Source: Bacillota bacterium
GTDB lineage: Bacteria; Bacillota; UBA5301; JASBVW01
Assembly: GCA_029961005.1 (NCBI GenBank)
Contig: JASBVW010000017.1
Location: 1-11,703 of the forward strand
Direction: 5' to 3'
Length of the DNA: 11,703 bases
In this document: in pieces, positions 1 to 6,401 of the stretch
Layout of the letters: the number at the start of each line of letters is the position of its first letter
How positions within the stretch are numbered: the first letter of the stretch is position 1
Position numbers and translations under genes: made by a program
Notes under the pieces: generated by a model
The model's database searches: none
Told to the model about the DNA's origin: nothing
Seen by the model: the letters and a program-made list of their open reading frames with translations, nothing else

Positions 1-495
1 GCTGGAGCGGCGGCTGGCGAAGAGATGGAGCTGCAGGCTGCGGAGCTGGAGCACGACCAGCGCAGCGGCCTCTTGGTAGCCCGCGGCACGGCAGAGGAGC
101 CGGTACTGGCCCGCCAAGGGCAGTGGACCTTGCAGGCCCTGAGGATGGAGTACCATCAGGACCGGCAGGTGCTCCTGGCCCGGGGAGCTGCCCGGTGGCA
201 ATGGGCGGGAGAGGAGCCCTGGGCGCTGGCTGCCGAAGAGATAGCAGTAGACCTCTCGAGCCGGCGCGCGGAGGCCAGGGGGAAAGTCGTCCTGGCTGCC
301 CGGGACCTGGCAGCCAGGGCAGACCGGGCCAGCTATACCGAGGCGGACGAGAGGCTGGTGCTGAGCGGAGAGGTAGCCGCCAGCTCCCCTCAACACACCC
401 TGGTGGCCCGGGAGATCACCGTCTTCTTGCGGGAGAAGCGCCTGCTGGCCCGGGGAGAGGTGCGGGTCCGGGCAGTGCGGCCGGATGAGGGCTGA
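1..495 (+). CDS. OstA-like LPS-transport protein (LptA/LptC type), 5' end cut off by window
   Basis: The frame is open from base 1 to the TGA at 493-495, giving 164 visible residues, so the true start lies upstream. The ATG at 25 is probably internal. The protein is built of short repeats of the form 'A-x-x-hydrophobic-x-Y/V ... L-x-A-R-G-x-V' (for example LLARGAARW, AEARGKVVL, LVLSGEVAA, LLARGEVRV). This is the repeating beta-strand pattern of the OstA/LptA/LptC jellyroll, which carries lipopolysaccharide across the periplasm between the inner-membrane LptBFG complex and the outer membrane. The next two genes encode LptB and an LptF/LptG permease, which supports the assignment. The missing N-terminus would show whether it has a signal peptide (LptA) or a membrane anchor (LptC), or fuses both types. 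Family-level call is fairly secure; the exact paralogue is not. Confidence 0.72.
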   Translation, partial: AGAAAGEEMELQAAELEHDQRSGLLVARGTAEEPVLARQGQWTLQALRMEYHQDRQVLLARGAARWQWAGEEPWALAAEEIAVDLSSRRAEARGKVVLAARDLAARADRASYTEADERLVLSGEVAASSPQHTLVAREITVFLREKRLLARGEVRVRAVRPDEG

Positions 496-549
496 GAAGC
501 GGAGGCAGCGGAGGCAAAAGGAGAGCTGGCGATTAGAAGGAGGGGTAGC

Positions 550-1269
550 GTGGCCCTAGTGGCGGAAGGCTTGAGGAAAGCCTACCGGGGGCGCCGGGTG
601 GTGGACGGCGTCTCTCTTTCGGTGGAGCGGGGGGAAGTGGTGGGCCTGTTGGGGCCCAACGGGGCCGGCAAAACCACCACTTTTTACATGCTGGTAGGAC
701 TGGAGCCCGCAGAGGCAGGCCGGGTCATCCTGGAAGGCCGGGAGATCACCCGTTTGCCCATGTACCGCCGCGCCCGGCTGGGGTTGGGTTATCTACCCCA
801 GGAGCCTTCCATCTTTCGCAAGTTGACGGTGGAGGAGAATATCTTGGCCATTCTGGAAGTGCTGGGCTACGGGAAAGCAGAGCGGCGGCGCCGCTTGGAG
901 GAGCTCCTGGCTGAGTTTTCGCTGGAGCACGTTCGGCGGCAAAAGGGGGCGTGGCTCTCAGGTGGCGAGCGCCGGCGCTGCGAGATCGCCCGGGCCCTGG
1001 CCGGTTCTCCTTCTTATCTCCTCCTGGACGAGCCCTTTACGGGCGTGGATCCCATCGCCGTGGGGGAGATCCAGGAGATCATCTCCCGTCTCCGGAGCCA
1101 AGGGCTGGGCATCCTGATCACGGACCACAGCGTGCGGGAGACGCTAAGCATCACCGACCGGGCCTACATCATGCACCAGGGCAAGATTCTGGTGTCCGGG
1201 GACTCGCGCGCCATCGCCGACGACCCCGTGGCCCGCAAGTTTTACCTGGGCGAGCGCTTTTCGATGTGA
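550..1269 (+). CDS. lptB: LPS export ABC transporter ATP-binding protein LptB
   Basis: A 239-residue ABC ATPase, the normal LptB length. It is the cytoplasmic motor that powers lipid extraction by the LptF/LptG permease pair. The Walker A motif GPNGAGKT is at residues 35-42, the Q-loop glutamine at 84 in LGYLPQEPSIFRKLTVEENI, the signature LSGGE at 136-140, Walker B YLLLDE at 156-161 and the H-loop histidine at 193. The stretches GYLPQEPSIFRKL, FTGVDPIAV and ITDHSVRETL are typical of LptB and distinguish it from the related LivF/LivG and other ABC ATPases. The start is a GTG preceded by AAGGAGGGG with a four-base gap. It lies 54 bases after the OstA-like gene and 23 bases before the permease gene, so co-transcription is likely. 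All catalytic motifs are intact even though the adjacent permease gene is interrupted. Confidence 0.95.
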   Translation: MALVAEGLRKAYRGRRVVDGVSLSVERGEVVGLLGPNGAGKTTTFYMLVGLEPAEAGRVILEGREITRLPMYRRARLGLGYLPQEPSIFRKLTVEENILAILEVLGYGKAERRRRLEELLAEFSLEHVRRQKGAWLSGGERRRCEIARALAGSPSYLLLDEPFTGVDPIAVGEIQEIISRLRSQGLGILITDHSVRETLSITDRAYIMHQGKILVSGDSRAIADDPVARKFYLGERFSM

Positions 1270-1292
1270 AGGCCTCAAAAGGAGAGGCAAAC

Positions 1293-2396
1293 ATGAGGAT
1301 TCTGGACCGCTATATAGCTTCGGAGATGCTGGGGACCCTGCTTTTTGGTGTGGTTGCCTTCTCCAGCCTTTTTGTCGGCAGCGAGCTGGTCAGTCTGGCG
1401 CGCCTGGTGGCCGAGAGCGGCACCCGTATAGAGCCGGCCTTGCGCCTCTTGCTGCTGAAGATGCCGCAGATCCTGGTCTGGACCTTTCCCATGTCTGTGC
1501 TCCTGGCGACCTTGCTCTCCTTGAGCCGCCTCTCTGCGGCCAGCGAAGTGGTGGCCATGCGCGCCGGCGGCCTCAGCTACTGGCGGCTGGTGGGGCCACT
1601 TTTGGCCATCGGTTTGGCGGTGAGCCTGGCCACTCTGGCCCTGGCCGAGACTGTGGTGCCCCGGGCCAACCACGAAAGCCAGAGGGTCTGGGTAGAGGAG
1701 ATACAGGGGGGCAAGCTCTCCACGGTGAGCCGCAACGTGGTCCTGGAGACGTACGAAGGTGGGCGGATCTCCCGGCTCCTCTACGCGGCCGAGTTTGACA
1801 GTTCCACTCAGGTCATGACCAACGTCTCTATGGTGGAGTTTGAAGGCGGGCACCCCGTCCGCCAGACCAACGCCGAGCGCCTGGTTTGGTAAGGAGACGC
1901 CTGGTACTTTCACCGGGGTTTGGTCTACGACTTTGGCCAGGGCGGCCCGGACGGGCGGCGTCCCGTAACCCAGATCTCCTTTCTCACCGGCCGGCGGAGG
2001 CTGGAGATGCCGGCCCGGCCCCAGGACGTGGCTGCTTTGCAGAAGCGGCCGGAGGACATGACCATGCGCGAGCTGGCGCGCCAGGCCCGGCTCTTGCAGG
2101 GGGAGCCCAAGCGGGCTCGCCTTTACCTGGTGCAATACCACTTGCGGTGGGCCATCCCTTTCAGCAGCCTGGTCTTTGCCTTTGTCGGGGCTCCCCTGGG
2201 GATTCAACCTCACCGGCGGGCCACCTCGGTGGGGTTCGGGTTGAGCATTATCATCATCTTTGTCTACTACGTGGTCCTGACTTTGGGGACTGCTTTAGGG
2301 CAAAGCGGCTACCTGCCGCCTTTGCTGGCGGGTTGGCTGCAAAACCTGCTCCTTTTGGGTTTCGGAGTCTATCTGACCCTGCGCGGTCGGCGTTGA
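1293..2396 (+). pseudogene. LptF/LptG-family (YjgP/YjgQ) permease, interrupted by one in-frame TAA
   Basis: From the ATG at 1293 (preceded by AAAAGGAGAGG) to the TGA at 2394-2396 one frame encodes 367 codons, exactly the usual LptF/LptG size, but codon 200 is TAA (1890-1892). The N-terminal half has three membrane segments, near residues 10-35, 55-80 and 95-115. The segments MPQILVWTFPMSVLLATLLSLSRLS and ALAETVVPRAN are typical of the family. A periplasmic jellyroll domain follows. After the stop the same frame continues the jellyroll (GDAWYFHRGLVYDFG) and ends with three more membrane segments, including WAIPFSSLVFAFVGAPLGI, a conserved family stretch. No frameshift is needed. The protein would pair with LptB to extract lipopolysaccharide from the inner membrane. 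Possible explanations are a real nonsense mutation, a sequencing error, or stop readthrough. Split expression is unlikely because no well-placed start follows the stop: AAGGAG overlaps the TAA but lies 23 bases from the next in-frame TTG. LptF and LptG cannot be told apart here. Confidence 0.85.
1890..1892 (+). other. In-frame TAA stop codon inside the permease gene
   Basis: The codon sits between Trp-199 (TGG) and a Gly-Asp-Ala-Trp-Tyr stretch, within the periplasmic domain. Family members have a continuous 'W-x-G-x-x-W-x-F' region here. One substitution from AAA, GAA or CAA would create it. Confidence 0.9.
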
Positions 2397-2446
2397 GCCG
2401 TGCGCTGAGGGTGGCGGCCGAGGGCTTTGAGGGGAGGTGAGGTGGC

Positions 2447-3619
2447 GTGTACGGGCTGAGGCTGGTGCTGGTTCTGATCTTCACCGGGGGCATCATCGCC
2501 TACATCGGAGACCAGATCGGGCGCCGGGTAGGCCGGCGCCGGCTGAGCCTGTTGGGGCTCCGCCCCCGCTATACCTCCATCGTCATCACCGTCATCACCG
2601 GGGTGCTCATCGCCGCGGCCAACCTGGCCATCCTGAGCGCGGTCTCGGAAGACGTGCGCACGGCCCTCTTTTCCATGAAACAGTTGCAACTGGCTTTGAG
2701 CCGCAGCCAGTTGGAGCTGAAGGTGCAAAAGGAGGAGCTGTCGGAGACGCGGGCGGTGGCGGAGCGCCTGGAGGCGGAGCGCCGCCAGGCGGAGCTCTCG
2801 CTGGAGCGGGCGCAGAAAGACCTGGTCACCGCCCGCCAAGAGCTGAACTTTTTGCGGGGGCGGGTGCGGCAGTTGAAAGAACTGGCCGAGCCCCTGGCAG
2901 AAGCTGTGGAGAACCTGCGCCGCGAAGTGGCAGACCTGACCAAGGAAAAGGCCCGCCTGGAGGCGGAGGTAGGCCAGCTCCAGACCGACCTCTACTTCGG
3001 CAACGTGGCTTTCCGGGCGGACGAGATCGTGGCGGCCACCGTGCTTACAGGAGGGCGCCCGGCGGCTGAGGTGAAGAAGGACCTCCTCCGCTTCCTGAAC
3101 GGGCCCGCCAACCAGGCGGCCTTGCGCAGGGGAGCCAGGATCGAGGGGAAGGAGACGGCCCTGCAGATCGTGCCCGAGCACCTGGAGGAAGCCAGCGCCT
3201 TGATCAGCTCCACCCAGGGGAAGGTGGTGGTGCGGGCGGTGGCCTGGACCAATACCCTCACCGGGGAGCCGGTCCCGGTCTACTTCCAGCTCTTCCGCAA
3301 CGAAAAGATCTTCCGGGCAGGCGAGGTGGTCGCGGAGCGCAAGGTGGACGCGGCCCAACCTCCGGATCGGCTGCTCATGGACGTTCTGGGCCTGTTGGGC
3401 GAGGTCAACCAGCGGGCCATCCAACTGGGCATGGTGACCACGCCGGAAGGGACGGTAGGGCAGACCGCCACCTGGACCGAGATCCCGGAGGCCATCCGGC
3501 TGATCCAGGAGCGGGGAGGGGTCGTCACCCTGAAGGCGGTGGCCGTGGCAGACACCTGGTCGGCGGAAGGGCCTCTCCAGGTGAGATTGGAAGTGGGAGG
3601 AGAATCTGCAAGCAATTAA
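2447..3619 (+). CDS. DUF3084 membrane-anchored coiled-coil protein
   Basis: A 390-residue protein starting at a GTG preceded by GGGGAGGTGAGG. The N-terminus has two hydrophobic segments (about residues 4-21 and 44-66) separated by a basic loop (GRRVGRRRLSLLGLRPR), so both ends of the hairpin can be placed in the membrane. Residues about 75-182 form a long charged coiled coil rich in Glu, Arg, Leu and Gln, and about 183-390 a folded C-terminal domain. This layout and the N-terminal sequence match the DUF3084 family, known from cyanobacteria and some Clostridia, whose function has not been established to my knowledge. The gene begins 50 bases after the Lpt permease, suggesting a shared transcript and a role in envelope biogenesis; that role is inference. 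No catalytic motif is visible. Family call is good, function unknown. Confidence 0.82.
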   Translation: MYGLRLVLVLIFTGGIIAYIGDQIGRRVGRRRLSLLGLRPRYTSIVITVITGVLIAAANLAILSAVSEDVRTALFSMKQLQLALSRSQLELKVQKEELSETRAVAERLEAERRQAELSLERAQKDLVTARQELNFLRGRVRQLKELAEPLAEAVENLRREVADLTKEKARLEAEVGQLQTDLYFGNVAFRADEIVAATVLTGGRPAAEVKKDLLRFLNGPANQAALRRGARIEGKETALQIVPEHLEEASALISSTQGKVVVRAVAWTNTLTGEPVPVYFQLFRNEKIFRAGEVVAERKVDAAQPPDRLLMDVLGLLGEVNQRAIQLGMVTTPEGTVGQTATWTEIPEAIRLIQERGGVVTLKAVAVADTWSAEGPLQVRLEVGGESASN

Positions 3620-3660
3620 CGCCCCCCAACGGGCAGGAAAGACGGATCAAGCAGAGAAGT

Positions 3661-3762
3661 AGTGATCAGTGTCACTGGTGGCCGGAGAGCGTTCGCAGCA
3701 ACGGACAGAGCCAAGACTGCGCACGGACGAAGCAACACTTTAGGACAGGCCAGTGACGCTCT
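3661..3762 (+). other. Overlapping inverted repeats in the leader of the beta-barrel gene (possible structured RNA)
   Basis: This lies in the 218-base gap between the DUF3084 gene and the beta-barrel gene, where no coding region is supported. GTCACTGG (3671-3678) is complementary to CCAGTGAC (3750-3757). AGAGCGT (3686-3692) is complementary to ACGCTCT (3756-3762). The two pairings interleave and share two bases, so they would form a pseudoknot or be alternatives. AGTGA (3661-3665) can also pair locally with TCACT (3672-3676), competing with the first stem. It does not match a riboswitch class I can recognise, and chance pairing in GC-rich DNA is possible. No clear promoter or terminator was found in the gap. 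Confidence 0.28.
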
Positions 3763-3837
3763 GCCGAGGCGGGAGAAGGCGGTAGGCAACGAGGGGACTT
3801 GCAGCCGGCTCCCGCCCTGGTTTTTGGGGAGGAAGGG

Positions 3838-4938
3838 ATGAGGGGCACAAGAGGCGCGAGCAAGGGTCAAAGGGCGGCCGTGCTGCTGGCACTGGTGCTC
3901 GCCTTTGGTTCCGGATTTAGGCCGGCCCCGGCGGTGGCCGGTCCACTTCCCTCTCGGCTGGCCGCGCCGCTCCCTCAACCGGTCTCTCCCAACCTTTGGG
4001 AGGAGGCCCGGGCCAGGGAGTGGGACTCGGGGCGAGGCCTGCCCCCGGGGCAAGAGGTACAGGCCGGCCACCGCCTGAGTTGGGGGCGGATGGGCATGGC
4101 CGTCTTTTTCCGCCGCACTCCCATGGGTTGGCAAGACGACCTCTCTACGGCCGTGGCCACGGCGCAGTTTCGCCTTGCTCCCCGCGTGGAGGTGGGGGGC
4201 ACCGTGGCCGGCCTCTCCCGGCCGGCTTGGTCCGAGGACTGGGCTACCCTGGCTTTGCACGGGCGCTGGTGGCTGACGGACCAAGCCAGCGTGGGGGGCG
4301 AGTACGCAGTCAACCAGAAGGAGGGGCGCCCCTCCGCCTGGGCGTTGGACGCCGAAGCCTCCGGAGCCAACCTCTTTTTGCACCTGGGGTACGACTCGGC
4401 AGAGCAGGGCTTCGTCCCGCATCCGGACCTGCCCCGCCAGGCGGGTTGCCTCCCGGGAGGGAGGCGCTGGAGCGTAGACGCGGAGGGTTTGGCCGGCCCG
4501 GGGGTGCTGGCGGGCGGGTGGGAGGTGCAAGAAGGGGAAAGCGGGGACCGGCAGACCAAAAGATACGCCCGGGTGGAGCTGGCAGTGCCCGGAGCAGTGG
4601 GCCGGTTGGAGGTGGTGCCGGGGGTGGAACTGGTGGAAGTGGGCCAGAGGCAAGCGGATGGCCACTTCTCCCCTCTCTCCTCTACCCGCCAATACAGCCT
4701 AGACTTCCGGTGGCAGCCGGGAGGAGGGGTGGCCCTCAGCGGCGGCTACACCCTGGCTGCGGACAGCCTGCAGCGGCAGCCCCTCTTCGGCCAGGCCGAG
4801 GCCGGCTTGAGGTGGCCGGTGCGGGAGGACCTCGCCCTGACGGCTTCCCTCTCTACGCGCCTCGACTTCTTCGGCGGCCAGGGCGGCCGCCGCTGGCGGA
4901 CCGAAGGAGTGGAGGCACACCTGGCGGCGCGCTTCTGA
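3838..4938 (+). CDS. Predicted outer-membrane beta-barrel protein, family not recognised
   Basis: A 366-residue protein with an N-terminal signal peptide: basic residues, a hydrophobic core around residues 13-26 and a likely cleavage after Ala-Val-Ala near residue 34. The mature part has no hydrophobic helices. It is a succession of amphipathic strands separated by short turns, rich in Gly, Trp and Tyr (for example WATLALHGRWWLTDQ, ASVGGEYAVNQ, QYSLDFRWQPGG, LALTASLSTRLDFFGG). It ends in AHLAARF; a C-terminal Phe on the last strand is the usual signal for BAM-assisted insertion of outer-membrane barrels. About 12-16 strands fit the length. It is too short to be LptD (usually over 600 residues). 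The ATG at 3838 is preferred over the upstream TTG at 3799 because GGGGAGGAAGGG directly precedes it and the signal peptide then has normal length. Its place after the Lpt genes suggests an envelope role; a specific cargo cannot be named. Confidence 0.7.
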   Translation: MRGTRGASKGQRAAVLLALVLAFGSGFRPAPAVAGPLPSRLAAPLPQPVSPNLWEEARAREWDSGRGLPPGQEVQAGHRLSWGRMGMAVFFRRTPMGWQDDLSTAVATAQFRLAPRVEVGGTVAGLSRPAWSEDWATLALHGRWWLTDQASVGGEYAVNQKEGRPSAWALDAEASGANLFLHLGYDSAEQGFVPHPDLPRQAGCLPGGRRWSVDAEGLAGPGVLAGGWEVQEGESGDRQTKRYARVELAVPGAVGRLEVVPGVELVEVGQRQADGHFSPLSSTRQYSLDFRWQPGGGVALSGGYTLAADSLQRQPLFGQAEAGLRWPVREDLALTASLSTRLDFFGGQGGRRWRTEGVEAHLAARF

Positions 4939-5059
4939 TTTTAATTTTTTGTGACAAGGGTGCCAAGGGCAGGAATTTTTCCCCGCGGCCGGTAAATACT
5001 AATCACAGAGGTGCGGCTGAGGGTCAGCGGCCTGCGGCGCGCGTTTTTTGGCCAGCAAG

Positions 5060-5087
5060 GCAGGAATTGCTGGAGGCGATGCCGAAT
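5060..5087 (+). promoter_or_regulatory. SigH-type promoter upstream of the SLH tether gene
   Basis: The -35 box GCAGGAATT (5060-5068) and the -10 box GCCGAAT (5081-5087) are separated by 12 bases. This fits the Bacillus subtilis SigH consensus RnAGGAwWW-N11/12-RnnGAAT at every defined position. Transcription would begin near 5094, giving a leader of about 80 bases before the GTG at 5173. SigH controls transition-phase and early sporulation genes in Bacillota. The match is seen in the sequence; activity is inferred. Confidence 0.6.
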
Positions 5088-5172
5088 GATTCCAGAGAAA
5101 TCTTTGCACTGCGCGCGCAGGGGTTAGGCCCGTCAGGCGCGGCCGATCTTATCAAAGCATTGGGGGGATTTT

Positions 5173-5784
5173 GTGGTGCGGAAGCGGAGAATCCTGGCCT
5201 TGGGGATAAGCATGTTGTTGGTTCTCTTCTCCTCCGGTTTGGCCTGGGCCGACCCGTTGAAGGACGTGCCGCCCAATCACTGGGCCTATGAGGAGCTTTC
5301 GCTGCTCTACGCTTCGGGGCTGATCGTGGGTTTCCCGGATGAGACTTTCCGAGGCAATGAGAATATGACCCGGTACCAGTTTGCCGAGGTGATGGGCAAA
5401 CTCTTGAGCAGGCTGGAGGCCATCGCCGGGCGAGGGCTGGAGGCGGCCAAGGCGGCCCAGGCCGGGGTGGACGAGTTGAGGGAAGCTATTAAGAAGGATT
5501 TCCAGGCGCGCGGTGAGGCCATCGACGACGCCACGGCGCAGCGCTTGGCGGAAGCGGTGGATAAGCTCCGGACCGAGTTCCGGGCCGAGCTGGATCAGCG
5601 CGTCTCCTCCCTGGAGAAGCGGGTTTCGAGCTTGGAAGAGAAGGCTACGGCCCTGGAGCAGAAGACTACAGCCCTGGAGCAGAGCCAAAATGCGCAGGAC
5701 CTGAAGACCGCCAAGACGTTGGGTTGGCTGGGCGTCATTCTGGGCGCCGCGGGCTTGGCGGCTGCTTTCCTGGTCCAAAAGTAG
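5173..5784 (+). CDS. SLH-domain / coiled-coil / C-terminal membrane helix protein, Omp-alpha-like outer-membrane tether
   Basis: A 203-residue protein with four visible parts. A signal peptide covers residues 1-26, with cleavage likely after Ala-Trp-Ala. One SLH domain spans about 28-80 (DVPPNHWAYEELSLLYASGL, then a GFPDETF turn and MTRYQFAEVM). A coiled coil covers about 85-175, including four regular heptads at 143-170 (RVSSLEK, RVSSLEE, KATALEQ, KTTALEQ). A hydrophobic helix at 182-200 is followed by only VQK. SLH domains bind modified cell-wall polymers. SLH, rod and C-terminal hydrophobic anchor is the layout of Thermotoga Omp-alpha, which ties the outer membrane to the cell wall; OmpM of Negativicutes uses an SLH domain similarly but ends in a barrel. 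The coil here is much shorter than in Omp-alpha. The start is the first of two adjacent GTG codons, behind GGGGGG at 5162-5167. A terminator follows, so with its own promoter it is probably monocistronic. Domain calls are firm; the tether role is inference. Confidence 0.82.
   Translation: MVRKRRILALGISMLLVLFSSGLAWADPLKDVPPNHWAYEELSLLYASGLIVGFPDETFRGNENMTRYQFAEVMGKLLSRLEAIAGRGLEAAKAAQAGVDELREAIKKDFQARGEAIDDATAQRLAEAVDKLRTEFRAELDQRVSSLEKRVSSLEEKATALEQKTTALEQSQNAQDLKTAKTLGWLGVILGAAGLAAAFLVQK
5641..5682 (+). repeat. 21-base tandem duplication encoding two coiled-coil heptads
   Basis: Bases 5641-5661 and 5662-5682 are direct tandem copies identical at 19 of 21 positions. They encode KATALEQ and KTTALEQ. 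The two heptads before them (5599-5640) repeat at protein level but differ more in DNA, which suggests the rod lengthened by stepwise duplication, the last step being recent. Confidence 0.75.
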
Positions 5785-5802
5785 GCTTGGTGAAAGCGCA
5801 AG

Positions 5803-5836
5803 GCCCGCCTACCGGGAGGGAAGGCGGGCTTTTTTT
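5803..5836 (+). terminator. Intrinsic terminator after the SLH tether gene
   Basis: GCCCGCCT (5803-5810) pairs perfectly with AGGCGGGC (5822-5829) across an 11-base loop and is followed by seven T residues (5830-5836). It starts 19 bases after the SLH gene's stop codon and precedes the YqgF-like gene, so it separates the envelope region from the genes downstream. Confidence 0.88.
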
Positions 5837-5870
5837 ATGGCCGAAGAGCGGTGGGCGGCTGGGAAGGGCG

Positions 5871-6362
5871 GTGAGAGGAGTGGAAGGGAGAGAGGGATCC
5901 GGCCGGGCGGCGGACTGGCCCCGTTACGTTCTGGGTATCGATCCGGGGCGGGAGAAGTGCGGCCTGGCCCTGGTGGCGCGGGACGGCAGCCTGGTGGAGA
6001 AGAGGGTGGCGGAGGCGGAGCACCTGGAGGCAGAGGTGCGCTCCTGGTGCGAGCGTTACCCGGTGGACCTTCTGATCCTGGGCGACCGCACCGGGGCCCG
6101 GGCTTGCCACGAGCGCTTAAAGAAGGCGGGGTTGGTCCTGCCGGGGCGGCCGGTGGTTTTAGTCGACGAGCACCTCACCAGCCAGGAGGCGCGCCGCCAA
6201 TATTTGGCAGAACACCCCCCGCGCGGGCTGGGGCGGCTGATTCCCCGTTCTTTGCGCACGCCTCCCGAGCCGTACGACGACTACGTGGCTCTGCTCTTGG
6301 CCCGCCGGTACCTCAAAAAGATTTCGCAGGTGCGGCAGGAAAATACAAGTTTTGTCGAATAA
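5871..6362 (+). CDS. YqgF/RuvX-like RNase H-fold nuclease or resolvase
   Basis: A protein of about 163 residues with the RNase H-like fold of YqgF/RuvX and RuvC. Three acidic sites fit the catalytic layout: Asp in VLGIDPG (about residue 24), acidic residues in VDEHLTSQEAR, and Asp-Asp in YDDYVALLLARRYL. YqgF proteins process the 5' end of 16S rRNA or act on DNA junctions. Between the first two sites this protein has LLILGDRTGA where standard YqgF has a 'GLP...G' segment, so it may be a divergent paralogue, with the housekeeping copy elsewhere. The start is uncertain. The frame is open upstream through the preceding terminator, so the first plausible starts after it are the GTG at 5871 and the GTG at 5880, which has GGTGA a few bases ahead. 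The protein ends with a short Lys/Gln/Glu tail after the conserved core. Confidence 0.7.
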   Translation: MRGVEGREGSGRAADWPRYVLGIDPGREKCGLALVARDGSLVEKRVAEAEHLEAEVRSWCERYPVDLLILGDRTGARACHERLKKAGLVLPGRPVVLVDEHLTSQEARRQYLAEHPPRGLGRLIPRSLRTPPEPYDDYVALLLARRYLKKISQVRQENTSFVE

Positions 6363-6401
6363 GTAATTTCTGTGGTTTCTTGCTTGCTGGGGGGAGAGAG
6401 C

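Noticed and set aside
1920..2396. Separate downstream gene starting at TTG 1920 for the second half of the permease
   Set aside because: Same frame as the first half, no ribosome site at usable distance, and the encoded part starts in mid-domain; one interrupted gene is simpler.
3799..3837. Upstream TTG start for the beta-barrel gene
   Set aside because: It would add 13 residues before the signal peptide, and the strong GGGGAGG site lies downstream of it, directly before the ATG at 3838.
3616..4692. Minus-strand open frame (358 codons) opposite the beta-barrel gene
   Set aside because: Low-complexity composition and no recognisable domain, while the plus strand has a ribosome site, signal peptide and strand pattern.
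5011..5049. Possible terminator ending in six T residues after the beta-barrel gene
   Set aside because: The GC-rich stretch before the T run does not form a convincing stem adjoining it; the only clear hairpin (GCTGA/TCAGC) is short and about 18 bases away.
5079..5291. Small plus-strand frame starting MPNDSREIFALRAQG
   Set aside because: It begins inside the SigH-type promoter, upstream of the expected transcript start, and overlaps the signal-peptide and SLH coding region in another frame. No good ribosome site.
6323..6349. Possible SigA promoter (TTCGCA ... TACAAG) before atpH
   Set aside because: Poor matches in both boxes and a 15-base spacer inside coding sequence; not good enough to report.
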